Positions 26,427 through 35,451 of a DNA stretch of 64,000 nt are shown piece by piece. This stretch comes from WTGA01 sp965231865 (lineage in GTDB: Bacteria; Pseudomonadota; Gammaproteobacteria; Arenicellales; Poriferihabitantaceae). Where the stretch lies: contig CBDDOJ010000002.1 in assembly GCA_965231865.1 (NCBI GenBank), positions 1,488,001-1,552,000 of the forward strand, in the 5' to 3' direction. The notes beneath the pieces are model-generated. The model worked only from the letters and a program-made list of their open reading frames with translations, had not been told where the DNA came from and made no database searches. Within the stretch, counting starts at the first letter, position 1, and each line of letters opens with the position of its first letter. The position numbers were made by a program, and so were the translations under genes.

Positions 26427-27188
26427 ATGGGATCGAATCACAGAACCATTCTGATTACCGGTGCCACTTCGGGTATCGGAGAGGCTTCAGCCAACGCCTT
26501 TGCAGGACAGGGAGCAGTGGTCCTGGCGGTGGGACGGGATGCTGAAAAAGGGGAGGCGCTCCTTCATTCCCTGGCCGGGACGGGCCACCGGTTCATCCGG
26601 TGTGACCTTTCCGACCGATCCCAGGTTTCCGCTCTTCTCGACCAGGTGCGAGGCCGGGACGAACCCCTGGATGGGCTGGTCAATTGTGCAGGAGTGGTCC
26701 ATCATGCCACGGTTCCGGACACGGATGACCGGGTTTGGGATGAAACCATGGCCATCAATGTTCATGCCGCGTTTTCCCTGTGCCGTGGATTGATTCCCCC
26801 CATGATCCGGCACGGTGGTGGAGCGATCGTCAATGTGGCATCCACCTGGGGTCTGGTGGGAGCCGAATGCACCGCTGCGTACTGTGCTTCGAAAGGGGCC
26901 CTGGTACAGCTGACCCGCTCCATGGCCATGGACCATGCCAGGGACAATATCCGCATCAATGCGGTCTGCCCCGGTGCGGTGGACACCCCCATGCTGGCAT
27001 CCGAAGCCGCTGCCTTCGGGATCACGGTGGAACAGGGCCGGGACCAGTGGGGAGCCGATGCCGCCAATCGGAAACTGGCTTCGGCCTGGGAGATTGCCAG
27101 CGCGATCACTTTTCTGATGTCGGACGATGCCGCCCATATTCATGGAATTGCCCTGCCGGTGGATGGGGGTGCTACAGCAGGCTATTGA
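26427..27188 (+). CDS. Short-chain dehydrogenase/reductase (SDR)
   Basis: A 253-residue classical SDR. The cofactor motif TGATSGIGEASANAFAGQG is near the N-terminus, NCAGVVH stabilises the fold, and the catalytic residues are Ser in VNVASTWG and Tyr/Lys in YCASKGALVQL. An Asp after the first beta unit is absent (VGRDAEK), so NADP(H) is possible. It is divergent from the PhyH genes and may act in the same pathway as an alcohol dehydrogenase or 3-oxoacyl reductase. The 3' end overlaps the convergent amidase gene by 17 bp. Confidence 0.88.
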   Translation: MGSNHRTILITGATSGIGEASANAFAGQGAVVLAVGRDAEKGEALLHSLAGTGHRFIRCDLSDRSQVSALLDQVRGRDEPLDGLVNCAGVVHHATVPDTDDRVWDETMAINVHAAFSLCRGLIPPMIRHGGGAIVNVASTWGLVGAECTAAYCASKGALVQLTRSMAMDHARDNIRINAVCPGAVDTPMLASEAAAFGITVEQGRDQWGADAANRKLASAWEIASAITFLMSDDAAHIHGIALPVDGGATAGY

Positions 27189-28608
27189 TATCGGGCCGGT
27201 GGGCGGGGTCATGCAGCCAGGGCCTGCGCTGTTCAATGGCCTGTCCAAGCTGGAACGCGGTGGCATCCTCATAGGGACGCGATACAATCTGTATGCCCAC
27301 CGGCAGTCCGGCGTCAGTCCGGCCGGCGGGGACGCTCAATACCGCACATCGATTGAACATGTTGAACAACGCGGTCATCGCGGTGTCGGTATCCGTGATC
27401 GGATGGCCGTCGACGACAAGAATGTCTTTCTGCCGGTTTTCTGCAGGCACTTCGGGGCAGGATACCGTCGGGGTGATGAAGGCATCATATTGTTCAAACA
27501 GGGGTCCCAGATGGTGGTGCCAGATTTCTCCTGGAACATCCAGTGCCCTGCGGAAATCCTCTGCCCGGGCGGATTGGGCGGTTTCCAGCAGCTCGGGGAC
27601 ATAATCACTCATCTTGTCGCGGTGGTTTTCCATGGCCGTCTCCAGGGCCCCGGCAAAAATAAACTCTTCGCTTAAGTGCGCCAGCCGGATGGCCTCGCTG
27701 GCCCAGTCAATGTTCACCTCGGTCAGTTCAACCCCGGCATCCCTGAGGGTTTCAAGAGTCGCCAAAGTTTCCCGGCGCACATCCTCGACGACATGGTAAT
27801 GGCCAAGGTCCATGGAGTAGGCAACCTTCCAGCCCCGCACATTGCCGGACAGCTCCGGCAGGATAAGCCGGGTATCCAGTGCACAATGGTCAAGGGGATG
27901 GGGCCCGGACATAATATTCTGCATCAATGCGGCATCGGCCACCGTACGGGTCATCGGACCGACGCTGACGTAGGGATGAAATGAGGAGAAATGGTCCAGC
28001 GGGTTTCTGCCATACGGGGATTTGAACCCCACCACGCCGCACTGTGAGGCCGGCTGGCGAATGGAACCCGTGGAGTCGCTGCCGGTGGCAACGGTGGTGG
28101 CTCCCACCGCAAGGGCTGCCGCAGACCCTCCCGACGAGCCCCCCGGGGTCACATCCAGGCGCCATGGATTCCGGGTGGTCCCCCACATCCTGGAATGGCA
28201 GGCAAACAGCCAGCAAAACTCCGGGCAGGTGGTCCGCGCAAAGAAGTTGCCCCCCGCCCCGATCAGCCGTTCAATGACCGGGTCGGTGTGTTGGTCTATT
28301 TTGTCTGCGTTCATCAATGACCCGACGGTTGCCCGGGTTCCCTGGATCGAAGAGCTGTCCTTGACGGCCAGGGGAATGCCGTCAAATTCCCGGGGATTTC
28401 CGTTCATGTACCGTTGCTCGGATTGTTTTGCGGCCGCCAGCGCCCGGTCAAAATACCGGTCCGAAAAGGGATTGACCGTATGACTCACCTGTTCGGCGCG
28501 ATGAATCACGGCCGAAAGCAATTCGACCGGTGACAGTTTTTTGGCCCTGAACCCGTCCAGTGCGGTTCGCGCGGGAAGATAGGTCAGGTCGGAATCTTGT
28601 GGTGTCAT
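27172..28608 (-). CDS. Amidase-signature hydrolase (stand-alone)
   Basis: A 478-residue amidase starting MTPQDSDLTYLPARTALDGF; 15 extra upstream codons are open but unlikely. The triad is complete: Lys83 in PLAVKDSSS, cis-Ser158 in TPGGSSGGSAAAL and nucleophile Ser182 in GSDSTGSIRQPAS, with the same 75 and 24 residue spacings seen in the fused amidase. It hydrolyses a linear amide or aryl acylamide. It is not in an obvious operon: SDR converges from one side and an acetylpolyamine-deacetylase-like gene diverges on the other. This is the second amidase in the window. Confidence 0.88.
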   Translation of the reverse strand: MTPQDSDLTYLPARTALDGFRAKKLSPVELLSAVIHRAEQVSHTVNPFSDRYFDRALAAAKQSEQRYMNGNPREFDGIPLAVKDSSSIQGTRATVGSLMNADKIDQHTDPVIERLIGAGGNFFARTTCPEFCWLFACHSRMWGTTRNPWRLDVTPGGSSGGSAAALAVGATTVATGSDSTGSIRQPASQCGVVGFKSPYGRNPLDHFSSFHPYVSVGPMTRTVADAALMQNIMSGPHPLDHCALDTRLILPELSGNVRGWKVAYSMDLGHYHVVEDVRRETLATLETLRDAGVELTEVNIDWASEAIRLAHLSEEFIFAGALETAMENHRDKMSDYVPELLETAQSARAEDFRRALDVPGEIWHHHLGPLFEQYDAFITPTVSCPEVPAENRQKDILVVDGHPITDTDTAMTALFNMFNRCAVLSVPAGRTDAGLPVGIQIVSRPYEDATAFQLGQAIEQRRPWLHDPAHRPDINSLL

Positions 28609-28740
28609 GGGGTGATGCAGAAAGACTGTGGAGATTGAACAGGCCCTATCCAATGCAAAGCAATGAATTTGAACCCACCGAAAACAATGGTATTCTTGCC
28701 ATCTTCAGGATCAATGCCCATTGGCACAAGGCAACGCAGC

Positions 28741-29852
28741 ATGGCTGAGGAAACAAGTACACTTTCCGTATTCTACCACCCGGACTTTTTGAAATACCGG
28801 GTTCCGGCCGGGGTATTTGATGGCGAACCCTCCGGGTATCTGGACCTGCAGATTGACCAGCCCGAGGGCCCTGAAAGAATTCGCAATACCAAGGGAGTGC
28901 TGGAACGAACGGCCCTGTCAAGCCAACTGGAATGGCAGGTCCCACAGACGGCTTCGGATGAAGAGTTGTTGCAGTTCCACACCCGGGACTACATTCAGCG
29001 GCTAAAAGAATTCGATTTGGTCGGCGACTATATCAGCATTGATTTCAGTCAACCTACCTGCCCAAGGGGGGCCTGAATACGGTCAGGTTATCGGCAGGTG
29101 CCGCCATCGGGGCGGCCAGGCAGATCCTGGCCGGGAAATCCCGCATGGCCTATGCTATCAGCCGTCCACCCAGCCATCACGCCCAACCCAGTGAAGCGGA
29201 CGGGTATTGCTTCATCAATGGCGTCGGTCTGGCGGCCCTGGAAGCCATCAAGGGGGGGTGCCGGCGGGTCGCGGTGATCGACTGGGATGTTCATCACGGC
29301 AATGGGACCCAGGTGGGGTTTTATGATCGGGATGATGTGCTGACCATCTCCATGCACATGGACCATGGCGCCTGGGGGCCAACCCATGTCCAGACCGGGG
29401 ATGTGGATGAAATCGGGGAGGGCCGGGGGGAAGGCTACAATCTCAACCTGCCGATTCCCTTCGGTGCCGGGGACCATTGCTACAACCGGATCATGGAGTG
29501 CTGTGTGGTGCCGGCCGTGACGGACTTCAAACCGGATCTCATTGTGCTGGCCAACGGCCAGGACGCCAACCAGTTTGATCCCAATGGGCGGCAGTGTGTC
29601 ACCATGGCGGGTTACTACCGGATGGCTCTTAAGGTCCGTGAGTTGGCGAAGTCCCATTGTGGCGGCAGGCTGGTGATGACCCAGGAAGGCGGATACAACC
29701 CCACCTACGCGCCCTATTGTGCCTATTCCGTGGTTTCTGCTCTGTTGGCGGTGGAACCGGAAATTTCGGACCCGGTCTCCTTTTATCCGGAAGATACCGT
29801 GCGCGCGGACCGGGATGTCGAAGAACTGGTTGCCCGGCATCCGCTGCTCTGA
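28741..29852 (+). pseudogene. Histone-deacetylase/acetylpolyamine-amidohydrolase family gene with a frameshift
   Basis: The N-terminal part (MAEETSTLSVFYHPDFLKYR to FHTRDYIQRLKEFDLVGDY) and the C-terminal part (RPPSHHAQPSEADGYCFING, then VIDWDVHHGNGTQVGFYD) together make a full class II HDAC-like amidohydrolase. The active-site histidine pair, the DxH zinc ligands and the later Asp in NGQDANQFDP are present. The first frame stops at 29074-29076; the second continues as LNTVRLSAGAAIGAARQI. Joining them needs a single frame change between about 29040 and 29073, where a run of six G (29066-29071) is the obvious site; it reads as one missing base. Either a recent mutation or a sequence error. Intact, it would deacetylate an N-acetylated amine such as a polyamine. 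Confidence 0.75.
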
Positions 29853-29878
29853 CCGGTTTTCCTGAAAGCGGCATCCGC

Positions 29879-30670
29879 ATGACCGGACATTCCCAGCAGG
29901 AGTACGATGATGGCTTTGTCTGCGTGCTCGAAGCGGTTTGGGGGGAGGGGTTCCTTTCTCCCGGTGGAGCCGAGGAGGTGGAAAAGATTGTCGGAGATGC
30001 GGACCTGTCGAATCGATGCATACTGGACATCGGTTGTGGTACAGGAGGCGTCACACAGTTTCTGATGAAGCGGTATCGGCCTTGCAAGATTATCGGGGTG
30101 GATGTTGAGCAGTCATTGATCAAAAAATGTCGGGAAATGGCGGCTGAAAACAGCATGGGAGAGGGCCTGGTCTATCAACATATCCAGCCCGGCCCGCTTC
30201 CTTTTGCGGAGAACAGTTTCGATGTGGTGTTCACCAAGGATTCATTGATCCACATCGAGGACAAACAATTGATCAGTGATGAAGTATTTCGCGTGCTCAA
30301 ACCCGAAGGACGGTTTTTAGCCAGCGACTGGATGTGTGTGCAGGGAGCGCTCTCCCGGGAAATGGAACACTATATCGAACTGGAGGATTTGGGGTTTGGT
30401 ATGGGTCATCAGCGGGAGTACGCGGAGGCGATGGAAAAATCGGGATTTTCCGGGATACGGTTCAGGGATCGGAACGAATGGTATCGGCCCATTGCCCGGG
30501 AAGAAGTCAGGCGGCTGTCCGGCGAGTTGTACGATCAACTGGTGTCTCGGGTCGGAAAGGAACTGGTCGACCACGAGATCAGGGTCTGGGAGGCATTGGT
30601 GGTTGTCCTGGAGCGGGGAGAGCTCCGGCCGACCCACTGGGGCGCATCGAAACCGTCGATTACCGGATAA
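29879..30670 (+). CDS. SAM-dependent N-methyltransferase, phosphoethanolamine/betaine type
   Basis: A 263-residue class I methyltransferase. Motif I is ILDIGCGTGGVTQFL, motif II region FDVVFTKDSLIHIEDKQLI, and post-motif VLKPEGRFLASDW. The N-terminal EYDDGFVCVLEAVWGEGFLSPGG-type region (shown here only in part as WGEGFLSPGG) and the LIHIEDK element resemble phosphoethanolamine N-methyltransferases, which build phosphocholine by three methylations; glycine/sarcosine methyltransferases share the pattern less well. Start chosen at 29879 because upstream residues overlap the previous gene. It begins 26 bp after the deacetylase-like gene. A role in choline or betaine supply fits the rest of the window. 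Confidence 0.75.
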   Translation: MTGHSQQEYDDGFVCVLEAVWGEGFLSPGGAEEVEKIVGDADLSNRCILDIGCGTGGVTQFLMKRYRPCKIIGVDVEQSLIKKCREMAAENSMGEGLVYQHIQPGPLPFAENSFDVVFTKDSLIHIEDKQLISDEVFRVLKPEGRFLASDWMCVQGALSREMEHYIELEDLGFGMGHQREYAEAMEKSGFSGIRFRDRNEWYRPIAREEVRRLSGELYDQLVSRVGKELVDHEIRVWEALVVVLERGELRPTHWGASKPSITG

Positions 30671-30909
30671 AATGGTTATTGACTACTGCGACTGGACTAC
30701 GGTGGTGCCAGTAATACCCGGGAACCGGATTGGCCTCCGTATCGCCTGATCCATGGCGAAAAGCTCCATGGCTTTCCCCTGACGCACCCTCCGTCCGGCC
30801 GTATGGCCTTGTGATACCGCCTTGTAGCCGCATGGCAGCAGCAAATCCGTCAGAGACCGAAAACTTCGGTCCAGGCCTCAACGAATTGGCTGGTCAATCA
30901 GATTCCTGA

Positions 30910-31119
30910 GCCAATTACAGTCACTTGTCGAGTGCTGCAATCGGACAGTATGGACGGGAAGACGGTTATCAAAATGCGGCAGAGGTTTCGCGTTTGTTGA
31001 AAGAGGCTGTTAATGACGGGAAAATTGTTATAGACGGTTCATCTGCTGGGCGTCGACATCGAGCATATCTGCCTTTTTGGGCCAGTCCAAACGCTGAGGA
31101 ATTATCCCGGTCTATTTGA
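30910..31119 (+). pseudogene. 3' fragment of an AlbA_2/HATPase_c_4 (RecG-like) regulator gene
   Basis: About 65 codons encode YGREDGYQNAAEVSRLLKEA and, after a short gap, RAYLPFWA near the end. This is the winged-helix C-terminus found in putative DNA-binding/ATP-binding proteins annotated as AlbA_2 domain or ATP-dependent helicase RecG-like, which often end in RYVPFWA. An in-frame TGA at 30907-30909 precedes it and no start or upstream domains exist, so only the tail survives. It directly abuts a 99-bp tandem repeat. Confidence 0.5.
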
Positions 31120-31320
31120 TGGTTATTTGATAGATTCTTGATGGTCAGGGTTGATTTTGCAGTTGAAATATCTTAAACGCCTGTTTTTAAACGATAAAAT
31201 CTCATACCGTTTATTTGATGGTTATTTGATAGATTTTTGATGGTCAGGGTTGATTTTACAATTGATATTCCTTAACCACCTGTTTTTAAATGAGAAATTC
31301 TCGCACTGTTTGTTTGATGG
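31115..31320. repeat. 99-bp tandem direct repeat (two copies plus 8-bp start of a third)
   Basis: Copy 1 is 31115-31213 and copy 2 is 31214-31312; a third copy begins TTTGATGG at 31313 and stops. By eye about 84 of 99 positions match. Each unit starts TTTGATGGTTATTTGATAG, itself built from short TTGATRG echoes, and is AT-rich against the flanks. The unit contains stop codons in the visible frames, so it is not a protein repeat. It lacks the spacers of a CRISPR array. Confidence 0.9.
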
Positions 31321-31698
31321 AACACCAGTCCCAACGATGCATACCGAGGAAAAGGGCCTTGAGGGCATGATTGTTGCGGCCATGACCGGGTAGCCGGACT
31401 GTGGTGATACAAAATGGGTCTGCGGGTATCAGCAAGACTATGATCGGTGGTTATTCTGTATTCGGAATAAAATCTGTACATTCGGGTTTCATGAAAATCC
31501 CAGGTCGGGAAGAATACATCGATGACTGTGGTCGACTTGGGTAGTCGTTGTGTATTCAGGTCGGAACCTGCTGCGACTGCACCACGGCCTGTGATGGATT
31601 CTATAGGTTCCCCGGGTTTTGGGATGAACCCGCGAACTGACTGCGCTGGACATGGTTCGGTACGGCAAGTCTGTACGCCACGCCCTGGCTGGTTTGTT
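31321..31698. other. Non-coding stretch downstream of the SWIM gene
   Basis: 378 bp with no convincing gene on either strand. It holds one copy of a 22-bp palindromic element (31449-31470) that recurs at 50023-50044, and a loosely similar echo (CTGTACATTCGG) 17 bases later. A long minus-strand frame crossing it is antisense debris. Confidence 0.5.
31449..31470. repeat. 22-bp palindrome-core element, copy 1
   Basis: The core TTATTC-TGTATTCG-GAATAA (6-bp arms, 8-bp loop) is identical over 22 bases to 50023-50044. In this copy the palindrome does not extend beyond the core. Two exact copies about 18.6 kb apart in intergenic DNA are very unlikely by chance. Confidence 0.75.
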
Positions 31699-32718
31699 TT
31701 ATCCCAGTTTTTTCCGTGCGCTCCGTTTGTCCAGTTTCGCGGCGTCCATGAGTGCGAGCCTTGATTTCTCCTGCAAATGCAGGTGGCCTTCTTTTTTTTC
31801 CCATGTTGAAACCGATGAAACATGGACGCCCAGTAACCTTGCAAACTGGGTGCGTTGCAGGCCCAGTCGCTGACGCAGAAGTAACACGTTTTCAGGAGTG
31901 GGTCGAAAGGGTGTTTTTCGTTTGCCCGGTTTCCGATGCCGCCTTGCAGGGGAAGTTCTCTCTGCCCTGTTCCGGTGGGTGGAAGGATGCGCCGGGATAT
32001 CCGTGCCATCATCCGGGCCCGATTCGCTGTCCAGATCGATCCCGAATATTTCATCCATCTGGCTGTCGAGACGCCGCCGTTTTCCGGTTCCGGTTGGTAT
32101 ATTGATGTCGGTGCTGATCAGTTCGTCCTGGTTGACCCCCCGCAGTTTGAAAAGCAGTTCGGGCTGCCTGTCAAGCAGGACGCCGACCCCGTAGAACACG
32201 GCCGCGATGTGTTTGCACAAAGAGGCATAGTCGGGGCAATCGCAGCCAAATTTCATATCCCGGGTCTGGGGAAACAATCCTGTTTGGGGATGTGTGACCA
32301 CTGCCATCACCTGATCGGACAGTTTTCCCTCCAGCAGTTCCAGCATGGATCCGATCTGGCCCATGCAGTTTTTCCGGACCGTGTCCCAGACCGGTTTCTG
32401 CAGGGGTTCAATTACGATACTGATCTTATACACCTGTGAACCACCGACAAACGCCTTGACCGTACCCTTGTCTATTTCCAGATGGCATACGGACCCATTG
32501 CGCACATACGTCTTGCCCCGGGGCAGACGATTGGCATAGTCGCTGAATCGCTCCAGGTGGTTGCACCAGGCCTCGCCCCAAAAAGTGCGTGCAATTTTTC
32601 TGCCCTGCACGGTAATGGGATAAATTTCCATGCCCTGCTTACGCAATCTGTTCATGGCTCTTTGGGCTTTTGCCCGCCGCTTGGCAACGGACACATATGG
32701 GCGGTAACCATAGGGCAT
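31699..32718 (-). CDS. SWIM zinc-finger protein with C-terminal HTH, partner of SNF2 helicase
   Basis: A 339-residue protein. Residues 40-140 form the conserved domain found upstream of bacterial SWIM fingers (RTFWGEAWCNHLERFSDYAN is typical). The SWIM motif is FGCDCPDYASLCKHIAAVFY with C159, C161, C168 and H170. A basic, low-complexity linker (about 215-280) leads to a C-terminal helix-turn-helix: LLLRQRLGLQRTQFARLLGV then HVSSVSTWEKKEG, as in Xre-type or zinc-ribbon-associated HTH domains. It starts 18 bp after the SNF2 gene with GGAG upstream, so the two are cotranscribed. SWIM-SNF2 pairs are common but their role is not settled; DNA repair or transcription coupling are suggested. Confidence 0.85.
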   Translation of the reverse strand: MPYGYRPYVSVAKRRAKAQRAMNRLRKQGMEIYPITVQGRKIARTFWGEAWCNHLERFSDYANRLPRGKTYVRNGSVCHLEIDKGTVKAFVGGSQVYKISIVIEPLQKPVWDTVRKNCMGQIGSMLELLEGKLSDQVMAVVTHPQTGLFPQTRDMKFGCDCPDYASLCKHIAAVFYGVGVLLDRQPELLFKLRGVNQDELISTDINIPTGTGKRRRLDSQMDEIFGIDLDSESGPDDGTDIPAHPSTHRNRAERTSPARRHRKPGKRKTPFRPTPENVLLLRQRLGLQRTQFARLLGVHVSSVSTWEKKEGHLHLQEKSRLALMDAAKLDKRSARKKLG

Positions 32719-32736
32719 GTTATTTTCTCCAGTGTA

Positions 32737-35451
32737 TCAGGATTCGATTTTATCGATGTCCAGCGTTACGAGTTGTATCAACTCTTCATTGTTCATTTCA
32801 GTCAGCAGCGTTTCCGCCCCACCCGCCAGAACATTGTCCGCGAGGGCGGTTTTGTCGGCAATCATCCGGTCAATCCTGTCTTCTACTGTGCCTTGGCAAA
32901 CCATCTTGTGGACCAGCACATTGCGTTGTTGACCAATGCGGAAAGCCCGGTCCGTGGCCTGGTTTTCAACGGCCGGATTCCACCAGCGATCAAAATGAAT
33001 CACGTGAGAGGCCTGTGTCAGGTTCAGGCCGACCCCGGCGGCTTTCAGGGAGAGGACAAAAAAAGGTGGCCCCTCTTCCTGTTGAAAAAGATCTACCCGC
33101 TTCTTGCGTTGTTGAATCGGTGTCCCACCATGCAAAGTCAGGCCGGGTTGACCAAAGCAGTGACCCAGGAAATCCGCAAGGGGTTCGATCATTGCCCGGT
33201 ATTGCGTAAAGATCAGGGCCTTTTCCTGGCGCTGGGCGATTTCCTCGCAGATTTGCGTCAGGCGGGTGAATTTGCCACTGTCCTGTGGTCGGTATTCGTC
33301 ATCCCCCAACCATTGGGAAGGGTGATTGCAGATTTGTTTGAAACGCAATATATAGGACAACACCAGCCCTTTTCTCTGTATGCTCTGGGGTTTATCCTTG
33401 TTTTCTTCCAGGGCCTGCGTCAGTGCCTTGACGGAGTTCTGGTAGAGCATCGCCTGTTTTTTGCTGAGAATGCAATAGGCGTGGACCTGGGTTTTGTCGG
33501 GCAGGTCCGCAATAATGGTCTTGTCGGTTTTGAGGCGGCGCAGGATATAGGGCTGGACCAGATTTCTGAGCGGGACATACTGGTCCTGCTTGCGTTTTTC
33601 GAGTGCCTTGACAAATGTCTTGAAGCGGCTGGCGGACCCAAGCAGTCCCGGGCACAGAAAATCAAACAGCGACCACAGGTCCCCGAGCCGGTTTTCCACC
33701 GGGGTGCCGGTCAAGGCAATCCGTGATTCAGCTTTCAGTTTCTTGGTCGCTTTTGCCTGGCGGGTCCCCGGGTTCTTGATGGCCTGTGCTTCATCCAGGA
33801 CAACCAGGTACCACGGTATGTCCAGCAGCCACGCCTGGCGGGACAGCATGCCATAGGTGGTGATGACCAGGTCTTTGCCCAGGACCCGGTTGCCGGCGGG
33901 TTCGTCGTCGGCCATCTCCCCTGCGCCCTTGTGTCCGTAGGAACGGTGAATGATCAGGCTTTCAATCGAAGGGGCACATTTTTCCAGTTCATCCTGCCAG
34001 TTTCCCAACAGGGACGCCGGCAATACCAGCAATGAGGGTTGACCGGGGCATTGGCTTTTTATCGCCAGCAACAGCGCGATGACCTGAATGGTTTTTCCAA
34101 GACCCATGTCGTCGGCAAGACAGGCCCCCAACTTCAACTGGCTCAAATGCCACAGCCAGTTCAGCCCATGCTGTTGATAGGGCCGCAGGGTCACCCGAAG
34201 GTGTCTGCCGACCTGGGTGGATGCCTGCATTTCGGGATTGCGGGCTTTGTCCAGCAGTGTCCTCAAGGCGTCTCCGGCCTGAACCGATGACCACTGGTAT
34301 TCAGGGCTGCTGTCCATCGCCGTGGACAGGTCCATGGGAGAGCCCGCCAGTAACCGCATTCCCTCAATGAAGGAAATCCCGTCTGTTTCGGTACTTTCCT
34401 CCACGTTTTTCCAATGCTCCAGGGCTTCGGCCAGCTTTTCCCGGTCGACTTCAACCCACTGGCCCTTGAACAGGACCAGGTTCTCTTCAGCGGCCATCAA
34501 CTGAGCCCATTCTTCCCGGGTCAGGGTCTGGTCTCCAAGTGTCACGGCGACATTGAAGTCGAGAAGCGATTTGGCCGTCAGGCTATGGCCCGGGTTGTTG
34601 CCGATACTGACACTGACCCGGGGGCGGGGCCGTTTTTTCCACCAGTCGGGCATCCGGACCGAAAGCCCGGCCATTTCACAGATGGGCAGGTCCTGGAGAA
34701 AACGATAGGCTTCCTCCGGGGTCCAGGCCAGGGGATAATAGATATCTCCCTCCTCAAGCAGTTCCTGAATGAGTTCGCTGCGCTTGCTCGCGAGGTAAAC
34801 CGGGGAAAGCAGGTTGATCAGCCGTTGCTTGTTCCGGGCACCCGCGTATTGCTGAAGGGCCCGATGCAAGGGCTGGTGTTTCGCATTTCCCTGGCTGGAA
34901 ATCTCCGCAATGTAGGTGGCCATAAAGGCGAAGGGATACTCCTTGTCCTGCTTGTTTTCGGCAAGATGAAAACATACACGGCCCAACTGGTGCCAGAGCG
35001 GGGCCTTGTTGGCAAGGAATTCTGCCAGGCTGATTCCCGCGTGATTCACCTGTTCGCAAAACCAGTGGTCCATCGTGTCCCAGGTGTGGGCATACACCGC
35101 CTGGGACAGGTACTCCGCCCCCTTCATGGGGGGAGCGCTGTTCAATGGGGGAACAGACGCTTCCTGGGCCGAAAAATCGATGGCATCCAGTGTGTCGGCA
35201 GTGGATGCGGGCAGGCGGCAGCGTGTGGTCATGTACGCACAGGCAAATTCCCGCCAGAACCGGAATCCAGAGGACAGTTCTGCCGGGTTTTTACAGGTTG
35301 CCAAGGCAAACAACCCGTTCCCGACCCCTTTGCCAAACGCTTTTTCGATCCCGGCGGGAAGGGCCGTGACCGATGTATCCGTCCAGTTTTCAGCGGATGT
35401 CTGATAACAGCGCAGGTGCCCCAGCGGGGTAATCCCGAGTTCAATGGTCAT
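32737..35451 (-). CDS. SNF2-family DNA-dependent ATPase/helicase
   Basis: A 904-residue SNF2 protein of the HepA/RapA-like bacterial class. An N-terminal roughly 400-residue region of unknown fold leads to motif I DDMGLGKTIQVIALLLA (about residue 450), motif II LDEAQAIKNPGTRQ (DEAQ box, about 550), motif III ALTGTPVENRLGDLWSLFDF, and the helicase C half with AGVGLNLTQASHVIHFDRWW and NQATDRAFRIGQQRNV. All key motifs are intact. It is followed by the SWIM/HTH gene in the same operon. No methyltransferase or nuclease gene is adjacent, so a DISARM-type system is not indicated. Confidence 0.92.
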   Translation of the reverse strand: MTIELGITPLGHLRCYQTSAENWTDTSVTALPAGIEKAFGKGVGNGLFALATCKNPAELSSGFRFWREFACAYMTTRCRLPASTADTLDAIDFSAQEASVPPLNSAPPMKGAEYLSQAVYAHTWDTMDHWFCEQVNHAGISLAEFLANKAPLWHQLGRVCFHLAENKQDKEYPFAFMATYIAEISSQGNAKHQPLHRALQQYAGARNKQRLINLLSPVYLASKRSELIQELLEEGDIYYPLAWTPEEAYRFLQDLPICEMAGLSVRMPDWWKKRPRPRVSVSIGNNPGHSLTAKSLLDFNVAVTLGDQTLTREEWAQLMAAEENLVLFKGQWVEVDREKLAEALEHWKNVEESTETDGISFIEGMRLLAGSPMDLSTAMDSSPEYQWSSVQAGDALRTLLDKARNPEMQASTQVGRHLRVTLRPYQQHGLNWLWHLSQLKLGACLADDMGLGKTIQVIALLLAIKSQCPGQPSLLVLPASLLGNWQDELEKCAPSIESLIIHRSYGHKGAGEMADDEPAGNRVLGKDLVITTYGMLSRQAWLLDIPWYLVVLDEAQAIKNPGTRQAKATKKLKAESRIALTGTPVENRLGDLWSLFDFLCPGLLGSASRFKTFVKALEKRKQDQYVPLRNLVQPYILRRLKTDKTIIADLPDKTQVHAYCILSKKQAMLYQNSVKALTQALEENKDKPQSIQRKGLVLSYILRFKQICNHPSQWLGDDEYRPQDSGKFTRLTQICEEIAQRQEKALIFTQYRAMIEPLADFLGHCFGQPGLTLHGGTPIQQRKKRVDLFQQEEGPPFFVLSLKAAGVGLNLTQASHVIHFDRWWNPAVENQATDRAFRIGQQRNVLVHKMVCQGTVEDRIDRMIADKTALADNVLAGGAETLLTEMNNEELIQLVTLDIDKIES

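Noticed and set aside
29040..29080. Programmed -1 frameshift in the HDAC-like gene
   Set aside because: The six-G run does not form an X-XXY-YYZ slippery heptamer in the zero frame, and no downstream hairpin or pseudoknot is evident. A base error or mutation is simpler.
31115..31320. CRISPR array
   Set aside because: The units are directly adjacent 99-bp tandem copies without spacers and there is no cas gene.
31272..32054. A 260-codon minus-strand frame covering the non-coding stretch and part of the SWIM gene
   Set aside because: Its residues show no domain and much Trp/His/Cys/Pro bias, and the SWIM/HTH protein on another frame of the same strand explains the sequence better.
31699..35451. 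DISARM or other known defence system built on SNF2
   Set aside because: No methyltransferase, phospholipase D or DUF1998 gene is adjacent; only the SWIM protein accompanies the helicase.
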